The notes below the pieces were generated by a model. It made no database searches. It saw nothing but the letters and a program-made list of their open reading frames with translations, and was not told where the DNA came from. Source: Alienimonas californiensis (GTDB lineage: Bacteria > Planctomycetota > Planctomycetia > Planctomycetales > Planctomycetaceae). From it: a stretch of DNA of 64,000 nt. Every line of letters begins with the position of its first letter. The stretch's first letter is position 1. Positions 57,208-64,000 of the stretch are shown here, piece after piece. A program made the position numbers and the translations under genes. The stretch spans positions 5,091,823 to 5,155,822 of the forward strand of contig NZ_CP036265.1 of the NCBI RefSeq assembly GCF_007743815.1, written 5' to 3'.

Positions 57208-58682
57208 TTCCGCACCGTACGGGCCGCGGCCCGGCGTTCCAGGGCGCTCTCCTCGGCCCGCGTCAGCAGGCCCCACCGCAGGGCCTCGTCCTGCACGTAG
57301 CCCTTCCCCAGCGTGAGGGCCGTCGCCGCCTTCGCCAACTCGTGCCCCAGATAGAAGGCGTGCGAGGCGGACAGCGGCCGCCCGACGGCATTCGCGGCCG
57401 CCTCGGCGGCGTCGAACAGCGCGAAGGGGTCTCGGCCAACGTGGCGGCCGTCCCGGTTGAAGAGGTGGATGTCCCGCCCGTCGATCAACACGCGGTAGTT
57501 CGGGTCGGTGACCGACGCCGCCAACTCCGCGATCTCCGCCGGCCTCGCCACTCGCGGCCGCGGGTCGCGGAGCATCACCAGGGCGTCGCTCAGATGCTTC
57601 GGCACAGTCCCCCGGTCCGCCGCGCACCGCATCAGCCGGCGGGCGGCGTCCAGTTCCCGCACGCTGCTTTGGGCCCACGGGATCACCTGAGTGGTCAGCA
57701 CGCTGAAGATCCGCCGCTCCTGACAGAACCCCGCCAGCAACGCGTTTACCCCGGCGGAGTCCACCCCGGTCAGCTCCGTGAGGTTCCCGACGCCCATCAG
57801 CATCGCCGCGTCCGGACGGCGGCGGCGGACCTCGGAGTAGCGGTCCAGCGAGGCGGCGAAGCCGAAGTTGATCGGCTCCAGAATCGCGTCCAGCCGGTGG
57901 GCGACGCCGGCTTCGCCCAGCGCGTCGGCCGTGCGATACAGGCTGTCGAGGTCCGACGGCTCGTCGGGGATGACGACGAACTCCGCCCCCGTGTCCCGGC
58001 CCAGCGGGACGGCCCAATCGCGGTTCGTGCCGTTGCAGGAGAGCACCAGCTCGGCCCCGGCCGCCACGGAGGCCGTCACCTCGCCGCGGTCGAAACTGTC
58101 GACGCTCACCCGGTATCCCTCGCCGTGCAGCAATCGCACCAGCGCCGCGACGCGGGCCGTGGGGGCGCCGGGCGTGGCGCCGACGTCGATCACGTCCGCC
58201 CCGTCCGCCCGCAGGGCCGCGGCGGTCGCGACGATCTCCGCGTCGGGCAGGCGGGCGGCGTGGTTGATCTCCGCGACGATCTCGATGTCCCAACGCGACA
58301 GGTCCGGCGGTTCGTCCTCGTCGCCGAGAAACGCCGGCAGATCGTGCAGATCCTTCGGCCCGCGGACGAACGGCAGACCGAACCGCTCCGCCAGCGCCGC
58401 GGGGTCGGCGTCGCCCAAGCCGGGGAGCACGGCCCGGTCGAACCGCCCCCCCAACGCGTCCAGCAGCGGGCCGAGGCGGTTGAGGAGCAACTTGGTGTGC
58501 ATCAGCGCCGCGACCTGCACGCCGGGGACGACGATCTCCCAGGCGAAGCCGTGCCGCTCCCCCAGCGGGGCGAGCGTCCGCCGCAGGGCCGGCTCCGCCA
58601 GCGTGCCGGTGACGAACAGGATCCGCTCTCCCCGCCAGCGGCCCCCGTCGTCGCCCGGCTCCGCGGGATCGGGATCGCTCAC
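57204..58682 (-). CDS. Dihydropteroate synthase-like protein of the tetrahydromethanopterin type (DUF6513 plus pterin-binding domain)
   Basis: The 492-residue product has an N-terminal domain (about 15-130; ERILFVTGTLAEPALRRTL, PGLGDADPAAL) followed by a TIM-barrel pterin-binding domain (about 140-330; IVAEINHAARL, GADVIDVGATPG, VSVDSFDRGE). A C-terminal DUF4346-like region (about 430-480; YRVLIDGRDIHLFN) completes it. This two-domain architecture is typical of TIGR00284-type proteins in methanogens and H4MPT-using methylotrophs, which link the pterin with a pABA-derived unit. GTG start (58682) overlaps the SDR stop; the ATG of pabB overlaps its stop. Confidence 0.8.
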   Translation of the reverse strand: MSDPDPAEPGDDGGRWRGERILFVTGTLAEPALRRTLAPLGERHGFAWEIVVPGVQVAALMHTKLLLNRLGPLLDALGGRFDRAVLPGLGDADPAALAERFGLPFVRGPKDLHDLPAFLGDEDEPPDLSRWDIEIVAEINHAARLPDAEIVATAAALRADGADVIDVGATPGAPTARVAALVRLLHGEGYRVSVDSFDRGEVTASVAAGAELVLSCNGTNRDWAVPLGRDTGAEFVVIPDEPSDLDSLYRTADALGEAGVAHRLDAILEPINFGFAASLDRYSEVRRRRPDAAMLMGVGNLTELTGVDSAGVNALLAGFCQERRIFSVLTTQVIPWAQSSVRELDAARRLMRCAADRGTVPKHLSDALVMLRDPRPRVARPAEIAELAASVTDPNYRVLIDGRDIHLFNRDGRHVGRDPFALFDAAEAAANAVGRPLSASHAFYLGHELAKAATALTLGKGYVQDEALRWGLLTRAEESALERRAAARTVRK

Positions 58683-59455
58683 CGGACGGCCCCGCCGTTC
58701 ACGTTCACGATCTGCCCGGTGACGAAGGACGCCGCGTCGCTGCACAGCCAGCGGGCACAGCGGGCGATGTCCTCCGGCGTGCCCCAGCGTTTTAGGGGCG
58801 TCTCCCGCATCACCCGGGCCTGCCATTCCTCGGGGGCGGTCTCTCCCCAGGCGGTGAGAATCCAGCCGGGGGCGACGCAGTTGACCCGCACCTCCGGCGC
58901 CAGGGAGACGGCCAGCGAGCGGGTGAAGGCCATCACGCCAGCCTTGGCGACGGCGAACAGTTCGCCGCTGTCGCCGTCCATGCCGGTTGCCGCCTGATCC
59001 CAGCCGACGTTGAGAATCGCCCCACGGCCCCGCTCCCGCATCGCCGCCCCGATGGACCGCGAGAGGGCGACGGTGGCGGTGACGTCCACCGCCAGCAGTG
59101 CCGCGAGCTTCTCCTCATACGCCAGCGAGCGGCCGGCGCCGGTCAGCAGGTCGACGCCGGCGTTGTTCACCCACACGTCCGGCGTGCCGAGCGCCGCAGT
59201 CGCCTCCGCGAGCAGCCGTTCCCGCTCCGCCGGCTCCGCGAGGTCCCCGACAAAGCGACCGGCCGCGGAGACCTCCGCCGCGACGGCCCCCAGTCGGTCC
59301 GCCGAGGCCCGGCAGGTGAGAAATAGTGTCACCCCGGCAGCGTGCAGTTCCCGGGCGATCGCGGCACCGATGCCGCTGCTCGCCCCGGTCACGACTGCCG
59401 TGCGATTCGGCAACGAAGCGAACCCCGCGGGCGGCTCCGGCGTCTGCTCCGGCAT
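58679..59455 (-). CDS. Short-chain dehydrogenase-like protein lacking the catalytic Tyr
   Basis: The 258-residue SDR has an intact NAD(P) motif TGASSGIG and NNAG. At the active site the normal YxxxK reads FAVAK (Phe in place of Tyr) and the Ser strand reads NVGWDQAATG, so a classical Ser-Tyr-Lys triad is absent; the Lys remains. The C-terminal RWGTPEDIARCARWLCSD and GQIVNVNGG are normal. It is the first gene of the pabA/pabB/DHPS-like run and its stop overlaps the next GTG. A step in the reduction of the pterin cofactor is a possible but unproven role. ATG at 59455 (another at 59473). Confidence 0.78.
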   Translation of the reverse strand: MPEQTPEPPAGFASLPNRTAVVTGASSGIGAAIARELHAAGVTLFLTCRASADRLGAVAAEVSAAGRFVGDLAEPAERERLLAEATAALGTPDVWVNNAGVDLLTGAGRSLAYEEKLAALLAVDVTATVALSRSIGAAMRERGRGAILNVGWDQAATGMDGDSGELFAVAKAGVMAFTRSLAVSLAPEVRVNCVAPGWILTAWGETAPEEWQARVMRETPLKRWGTPEDIARCARWLCSDAASFVTGQIVNVNGGAVR

Positions 59456-59993
59456 GGGAGGTTCGCGATGCATTGGGATGGGTGGATGATCGGAAGGCAC
59501 GCATGCCCGCCAATTGGGCAGGCCACCGGGGCTGAGACCCTCGGTCATGACCTCAGCACGCGGGTGCGGCATATTTTCACACGATTCCCCGCTGATGCAC
59601 ACCCCGTTAAGGAACGGCCCCTGCAATCCCGCCGCAGCTCTGGGAAATCTCCGTGAAGAAGACGGTGGAACAGGAATCAGCAGTTGACTGCGAGTCCCGT
59701 CCTGCAAAGACTCGTGTGAACTGCCTGATGGGTTTGTCGACCAAGTCCCCGGCCAGCGGCCGGCACGAGGGAGATCGTGCCGCAGCCAGACGCGGGATTC
59801 CCCAAAGGCTGCTCACCCCGCCGGTGCCGGGCCAACCCCTTCCACCCTTTGGCACGCCGCTTGCGGACTCCTTCGATCGAACGTCGGCCCTCCGAGGGAG
59901 ATTCGACGTGCGACCGTTTTGCCGACCTTGGGTCGGCCTCGATCTCACTACGATACCCGGCCGCTGCGCCGACCCGTACCCTGGACTCATCCA
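59456..59993. other. 538-bp divergent intergenic region between the SDR operon and an ArsR regulator
   Basis: No convincing gene on either strand. The region is locally AT-richer (CATATTTTCACACG around 59570-59583), consistent with promoters. On the plus strand TTGGGT with TACGAT near 59949-59954, and TTGACT at 59684-59689 without a good -10, are weak candidates. The ArsR protein may bind here to control either gene. Confidence 0.4.
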
Positions 59994-60527
59994 ATGCTCG
60001 CCACGACCGTCGCCGAACCCGTTCAATCGGTTCGGCAAACCCCGTCCTCCCCGTCCATTCGCACCGCGGCCACGAACGTGACCGGTCGGGCCGGCGTGGC
60101 GCATCGCTCCGATGACGTGCTGGAGGACGACTTCGGCGCCGGTCTCGCCGAGGCGGAGCAGGAAGTTGAGGCCGACGGCCGGTTCCCGGTGCTGCCGGAC
60201 GCCCTGGAGCAGGACCTCGTGCAGGTCTTCAAGCTGCTCTCCGACGAGACGCGGCTGCGGATCCTGCTGTACCTGGCCCGTGAAGGCGAACTGCACGTGA
60301 CCGCCTTGTGCAAGCGGCTCTCCCAGAGCCAGCCGGCGGTCTCGCACCACCTCGCCCTGCTCCGCAACGCGGGCATCATCGAGCCCCGCCGCGACGGCAA
60401 GCACAACTTCTACAGCATCCGTCAGCAGCGGTTCGTCGGCCTGATCTCCGAGTTCTTCGCCACCGTCCGCGACCCGGAAACGGACGCGGTGGAGTTCGAC
60501 GAGTTCGTGCTGAGCAAAAGCGAATAA
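59994..60527 (+). CDS. ArsR/SmtB-family transcriptional regulator
   Basis: The 177-residue product has a disordered N-terminus (1-65) and an ArsR-type winged HTH (about 70-150): VFKLLSDETRLRILLYLAREGELHVTALC and the recognition helix SQPAVSHHLALLRNAGII, then the wing GKHNFYSI. The metal-binding ELCVCD motif is replaced by ELHVTALC, so this is not a classical As/Cd/Zn sensor. A C-terminal acidic helix EFDEFVLSKSE follows. It is a lone gene with a terminator just after it; target and signal unknown. ATG at 59994. Confidence 0.88.
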   Translation: MLATTVAEPVQSVRQTPSSPSIRTAATNVTGRAGVAHRSDDVLEDDFGAGLAEAEQEVEADGRFPVLPDALEQDLVQVFKLLSDETRLRILLYLAREGELHVTALCKRLSQSQPAVSHHLALLRNAGIIEPRRDGKHNFYSIRQQRFVGLISEFFATVRDPETDAVEFDEFVLSKSE

Positions 60528-60560
60528 CCCGTCGTCCCGACGCGTCAGTTCGACCGCCTG

Positions 60561-60593
60561 CGACCCGGACGCATCCCGCGTCCGGGTCGTTTT
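60561..60593 (+). terminator. Rho-independent terminator of the ArsR gene
   Basis: A 12-bp stem CGACCCGGACGC (60561-60572) with GCGTCCGGGTCG (60578-60589) and a 5-nt loop, followed by TTTTGC. It lies 34 bp past the stop codon. Confidence 0.85.
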
Positions 60594-60655
60594 GCGTAGG
60601 ATGCCGCCCGATCGCTCCCTCGACCCGCCCCGGGGCCCCCGCCCCCGCCCGCCTG

Positions 60656-61795
60656 ATGCCGCAACCGACGCCCCGCCCCGCCAAGCTCGCCCTCGCCGAC
60701 GGCACCGTCTTCACCGGCGAACACTTCGGCGCGCCCGGCGAGGCGTACGGCGAAGCGGTCTTTAACACCAGCCTGACCGGCTACCAGGAGATCCTCACGG
60801 ATCCCTCCTACGCCGGGCAGATCGTGGCGATGACCTACCCAGAGATCGGCAACTACGGCGTGAACGCGGACGACGTGGAATCCAAGGGCATCGCCGCCCG
60901 CGGGTTCGTCGTGCGGGAGCTGTGCCGCCGGCCGAGCAATTTTCGCAGCGAGAAGTCGCTGTCGGCCTATCTCGAAGAAGCCGGGGTCGTGGGCATCAGC
61001 GGGGTCGATACCCGGGCGCTGGTGCGAACGCTCCGCAGTGCCGGGGCGATGACGGCGGTGATCTCCACGGAGACGCTGGACGACGCCGCCCTCGTCGAGA
61101 AGGCCCGGAACAGCCCGGACCTCGTCGGCCAGGACCTCATCAAGACCGTCATGCCGGACGCCGCCCAGGAGTGGGCCGAACCGCTGCACGAGTTCGCCGC
61201 CCCCAGCTCCGCCGCGGCGACCCCGGGGCACGTGCCGCATGTGGTCGCGATCGACTACGGCATGAAATGGAACATTCCCCGCCACCTCGCCGCGATGGGC
61301 TGCAAGGTCACCGTCCTGCCTGGCACGGTGACGGCCGCCGAGGTGAAAGCCCACAAGCCGGACGGCATCTTTCTCTCCAATGGCCCCGGCGACCCGCGGC
61401 CGCTGGACTACGCCGTCGGCACGATCCGCGAGCTGCTGGAGGACGGCGTGCCGATCTTCGGCATCTGCCTCGGCCAGCAACTGCTCGGGCTGGCCTGCGG
61501 CGGGGAGATTGAAAAGCTGAAGTTCGGCCATCGCGGCGCCAATCAGCCGGTGCTGGAGAAGGCGACCGGCCGGGTGGAGATCACCAGCCAGAACCACGGC
61601 TTCGCCCTCAAGGCCGACACCCTGCCGGCCGACGTCGAAGTGACGCACGTGAATCTCAACGACGACACCGTCAGCGGCATCCGCCACAAGACGCGCCCGG
61701 CGTTCGCCGTGCAGTACCACCCCGAAGCCAGCGCCGGCCCGCACGACAGCGGCCACCTGTTCGCCCGCTTCCGCGAGATGATGACGAAGGCGTGA
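60656..61795 (+). CDS. carA: Carbamoyl-phosphate synthase small subunit
   Basis: A 379-residue glutamine amidotransferase subunit for pyrimidine and arginine synthesis. It has the N-terminal DGTVFTGEHFGAPGEAYGEAVFNTS, GYQEILTDPSYAGQIV, the GATase nucleophile Cys271 in GICLGQQ and His355/Glu357 in VQYHPE, with the GMKWNI strand. Full length for CarA. carB is not beside it. ATG at 60656; upstream in-frame codons lie over the ArsR terminator and are excluded. Confidence 0.96.
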   Translation: MPQPTPRPAKLALADGTVFTGEHFGAPGEAYGEAVFNTSLTGYQEILTDPSYAGQIVAMTYPEIGNYGVNADDVESKGIAARGFVVRELCRRPSNFRSEKSLSAYLEEAGVVGISGVDTRALVRTLRSAGAMTAVISTETLDDAALVEKARNSPDLVGQDLIKTVMPDAAQEWAEPLHEFAAPSSAAATPGHVPHVVAIDYGMKWNIPRHLAAMGCKVTVLPGTVTAAEVKAHKPDGIFLSNGPGDPRPLDYAVGTIRELLEDGVPIFGICLGQQLLGLACGGEIEKLKFGHRGANQPVLEKATGRVEITSQNHGFALKADTLPADVEVTHVNLNDDTVSGIRHKTRPAFAVQYHPEASAGPHDSGHLFARFREMMTKA

Positions 61796-61797
61796 GG

Positions 61798-61911
61798 CTT
61801 AAGGCGGAAGGATGAGGGCGGAAGGCGGAAGGGCGGCGCTGATTGCGTTGAGGTGAGGCGGGACGGCGATACTCTCTCCTTCCGCCATCCGCCTTCACCC
61901 TTCTGCCTTAC
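61798..61911. repeat. Imperfect inverted repeat between carA and ndk
   Basis: The purine-rich arm 61798-61831 (TTAAGGCGGAAGGATGAGG..) and the pyrimidine-rich arm 61875-61911 (CTCTCCTTCCGCCATCCGCC..) pair along most of their length with a few mismatches. The whole 119-nt gap is filled. It resembles a MITE-type intergenic repeat and ends 4 bp before the ndk start, so it could affect ndk translation or terminate carA. Confidence 0.6.
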
Positions 61912-61914
61912 CAA

Positions 61915-62382
61915 ATGGCCCTCGAACGCACCCTGATTCTCGTCAAGCCCGACGCCGTCCAGCGGCGCCTGACCGGGGAGATCCTTTCCCGGCTGGAACG
62001 GAAGGGGCTGAAAATCGTGGGTGCCAAGATGCTCCGCATCACGCCGGAGTTGTCCCGGCAGCACTACGCGGAGCACGTCGAGAAGCCGTTTTACCCGGAC
62101 CTCGAAGGCTTCATCACCAGCGGCCCGGTCGTCGCGGTCTGTGCCGAGGGTCCCGGGGCGATCGCCGTCTGCCGGACGCTGATGGGCGCCACGAACGGCC
62201 GCGAGGCCGCCCCCGGCACGATCCGCGGCGACTACGGCCAGAGCCGCAGCATGAACCTGATCCACGGCAGCGACGGTCCCGACGCCGCCGCCCGCGAGTT
62301 GAAGCTGTACTTCAAGGACGAGGAACTGTTTGCGTTCGACAAGCTGATCGAACCGGTCCTCTACGAAGCCGCCGAGGCCTGA
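61915..62382 (+). CDS. ndk: Nucleoside-diphosphate kinase
   Basis: A 155-residue enzyme that transfers the gamma-phosphate between nucleoside triphosphates. It has ERTLILVKPDAVQRRL, the phosphate-accepting His117 in NLIHGSD, GATNGREAAPGTIRGDY and the conserved ending. All residues needed are present and the length is normal. ATG at 61915 directly behind an inverted repeat. It converges on the DUF4328 gene with 12 bp between stops. Confidence 0.97.
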   Translation: MALERTLILVKPDAVQRRLTGEILSRLERKGLKIVGAKMLRITPELSRQHYAEHVEKPFYPDLEGFITSGPVVAVCAEGPGAIAVCRTLMGATNGREAAPGTIRGDYGQSRSMNLIHGSDGPDAAARELKLYFKDEELFAFDKLIEPVLYEAAEA

Positions 62383-62394
62383 GCCGGGCCGGCG

Positions 62395-63177
62395 TCAGGC
62401 CGGAGCGGCGGCGAATGCCGGCCGGGCGGCGCCGCACACGCCGCAGCGAGCGTCGTCGGTGCGAAGCGGCTCCCCGCAGCTCTCGCACGCCGGCGCCGCC
62501 GACCGCGCGGCTGGACTGGCGGCCATGACGGCCTGCCGCGCCGCCAGATCGCGGAACATTAGAATCGCCGCGGCCGCCGAGGCGGCGCCGAGGGCGCAGT
62601 TCAGGAGGGAGACGATCTCCGCGTACCAGAAGAGATCGAGGTCGCCGGACCGACCCGCCGCGTTCGTCATCGCGGTGTAGGCCCGGCCGGCGATGCCGGC
62701 GAACACCCACCCGCACCACCAAAGGTTCGGCGTCGCCGGGACTCTTCCGTTCTTCGTCTCGGACAGATCGAAGTTCTGATTCATCACCTGGGCCGGTCGG
62801 ACCAAGTTTAAAATGGGAATGAAGAAGTAGCCGACTGCCCAACCGGGCGAGTAGTCCGGCTTCTTCCCGCCCGCCTGGAACGACCACGCATTGGCCGTGA
62901 GCCGATGCACGAGCATCAGGAAAGGGATGACGGTGATCAGCAGCAAGGCCACCTGGGCGATGCCGGCGAATGCCGTCAGGGTCTCGTTGAGAATCAGATC
63001 CGCTGCGTCCGCCTCCGTCGGATCGAACAGGGCGGCGAACTCGGCGATCAGCCACATTTCCCGCAGCGAGAGAACCGCCCTGACGGCCAAGACAGCGAGC
63101 GACAGTCCCAGCAGCACGATCACTGCGTGCCGCAGGCCGTCGGCCGGCTTGTAGTGGTAGTCAGCGGGATCGGCCAA
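62395..63177 (-). CDS. DUF4328 membrane protein with C-terminal zinc ribbon
   Basis: The 260-residue product has four hydrophobic segments (about 16-34, 68-92, 112-128, 180-205) and the DUF4328-type core FIPILNLVRPAQVM and W-C-G-W. A C-terminal zinc ribbon follows (about 222-250; CESCG and CGVCG). The first helices are preceded by a short polar stretch. The start is TTG at 63177 without a clear Shine-Dalgarno. The family is uncharacterised; ribbon-plus-helices architecture recalls the array at 23043-26596 but the membrane parts are not similar. Confidence 0.78.
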   Translation of the reverse strand: MADPADYHYKPADGLRHAVIVLLGLSLAVLAVRAVLSLREMWLIAEFAALFDPTEADAADLILNETLTAFAGIAQVALLLITVIPFLMLVHRLTANAWSFQAGGKKPDYSPGWAVGYFFIPILNLVRPAQVMNQNFDLSETKNGRVPATPNLWWCGWVFAGIAGRAYTAMTNAAGRSGDLDLFWYAEIVSLLNCALGAASAAAAILMFRDLAARQAVMAASPAARSAAPACESCGEPLRTDDARCGVCGAARPAFAAAPA

Positions 63178-63275
63178 GGCGCCGCGGCGGGTTTGCGTGG
63201 AGGGACGCCAAAGTGTGGCCGCTCCTGTTGAGGGACGCCATCACCGGCCGCACGGTCCCCGCGATGCATCGCCGT

Positions 63276-64000
63276 TCAACGCAGGTCCGTGGGTTTCGAG
63301 CCCGGGCCGCCGGGGGCGCCGACTTCGTCCAGCAGCCAGCGCCACCGGCTCTCCTCAGGCGTGCCGAGGTCGCGGTAGACCTCCCAGGCCAGCTTTTTCG
63401 GCCCGTCCGGCTCCTCGGCGGTCGGTTGGCGACGCAGCCCCAACCGCAGCGGACCTTCGCCCGGGTGATCGATCCAGCGGTGATTGTGGAACGCCTCCAC
63501 AACGGTCAGCTCGCGCAGGCGGTCCCAGGTGTAGAGGAAGGCGGCGGCCTGCACCCGTTCGTGCTCCGCCCGGGCGGCGGGATCGGTCGTTTCCGGCGTG
63601 TGGAACCCCTGCTCCGAGAGCAACACGCCCCGCACCCGGTCTTCGGTCCCCTGCGTTCGCTCCGCGGCCGAGGGGCGGAACCGCAGCTCCGGACGGTGCA
63701 GGAAGCGATCGAGGACGGCCAGATTGCGGGGGGTGATCATGGGCGTGTCGTCCCGGTCGGTCGGCAGCCGGTCGCTCCAGGGCGTGGGCCGCAGGAGACT
63801 CTCCGGATAGGGGTGATAGGCGACGCCCCACTCGAAATCCCCTTCCAGACGGGAGAGCGCCGCCAGGTCTTCGAGCAGCCGCTTCGGGGCGTAAGTTTCC
63901 CACGTCGGATCGGGCGGCTGGTCCCAGTGGTGTGTCAGCGAGACGAACGTGCGGGCGTGGGGATCGTTCCGCCGTGTCAGGGCGTGGACCAGACGCATCG
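63276..64000 (-). CDS. C-terminal part of a DUF5722-like (glycoside-hydrolase-like) protein
   Basis: The gene runs off the right edge; 240 residues from its C-terminus are visible, and the ATG at 63998 is probably internal. Sequence such as THHWDQ, TYAPKRLLEDL, WGVAYHPYPESLLRP, LLSEQGFHTPE and FLYTWDRLREL has the composition of TIM-barrel glycosyl-hydrolase-like proteins of the DUF5722 type. The Glu in LLSEQGF is a plausible catalytic acid. Function and N-terminus are not available. Confidence 0.7.
   Translation of the reverse strand, partial: MRLVHALTRRNDPHARTFVSLTHHWDQPPDPTWETYAPKRLLEDLAALSRLEGDFEWGVAYHPYPESLLRPTPWSDRLPTDRDDTPMITPRNLAVLDRFLHRPELRFRPSAAERTQGTEDRVRGVLLSEQGFHTPETTDPAARAEHERVQAAAFLYTWDRLRELTVVEAFHNHRWIDHPGEGPLRLGLRRQPTAEEPDGPKKLAWEVYRDLGTPEESRWRWLLDEVGAPGGPGSKPTDLR

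Noticed and set aside
1-64000. tRNA genes and CRISPR arrays
   Set aside because: Reading both strands for T-loop motifs and regularly spaced repeats gave nothing convincing. A tRNAscan or CRISPR search would decide.

Overview
This window is chromosomal DNA from a very GC-rich bacterium, almost certainly a planctomycete (Planctomycetota, class Planctomycetia; an Alienimonas-like relative is only a guess). The evidence is: an excisionase-type HTH fused to a receiver domain; Cys-rich CPXCG and DUF4328-type proteins; many Pro/Ala-rich low-complexity tails; a dihydropteroate-synthase-like gene of the tetrahydromethanopterin type; frequent GTG/TTG starts with poor Shine-Dalgarno sites; and many intergenic inverted repeats. 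No rRNA, tRNA, CRISPR array, prophage or plasmid functions were seen. The only mobile element is a REP-associated tyrosine transposase (RAYT) unit.

Layout. 1-5254: end of a hydrolase gene, an SGNH hydrolase, an AIM24 protein, then a minus-strand run of response regulator, soluble histidine kinase, NhaC-type antiporter, DapA-like aldolase and glycosyltransferase, reaching back to 6820. 7011-11674: mnmG (carrying an in-frame repeat insertion), three tandem micro-lipoproteins and a TPR protein. 11860-27940 (+): a promoter-terminator leader or small RNA, then nusA-infB-rbfA, an EndoIII-like protein, a secreted TPR protein, yebC, four related membrane proteins (three with zinc ribbons), and ruvB. 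28027-29635: tpx and a secreted PDZ protein. 29655-35969 (-): the fatty-acid/phospholipid cluster CPXCG-rpmF-plsX-fabD-acpP-fabF, a small membrane peptide, and a second ketosynthase-like protein that has lost its active-site cysteine. 36101: a divergent 28-residue basic peptide. 36265-42601 (-): sugar-phosphate and hydrolase genes (PPi-type pfk, two Uma2-like proteins, HAD, gnd, MBL).

42775-48045: a secreted secretin-like protein, a membrane protein, a shortened Hsp70, and rho with a predicted promoter about 620 nt upstream. 48893-53089: one giant secreted protein made of three amidohydrolase modules, only the middle one with metal ligands. 53101-53789: the RAYT unit bounded by a perfect 29-bp inverted repeat. 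Related palindromes lie at 27941 and 42690. 53806-59455 (-): a thioredoxin-like protein, pabA, pabB, the H4MPT-type DHPS-like protein and an SDR. The last three are joined by 4-nt start/stop overlaps, and together they suggest a C1-carrier (pterin plus pABA) operon. 59994-64000: an ArsR regulator, carA, ndk, a DUF4328 protein and the C-terminus of a DUF5722-like protein.

Most interesting leads: the RAYT with its non-autonomous relatives; the FabF plus Cys-less ketosynthase pair in the primary fatty-acid locus; the pABA/H4MPT operon with a Tyr-less SDR; the possible NusA attenuator or small RNA; and several genes missed by size filters (the 28-aa basic peptide and the 58-aa membrane peptide).
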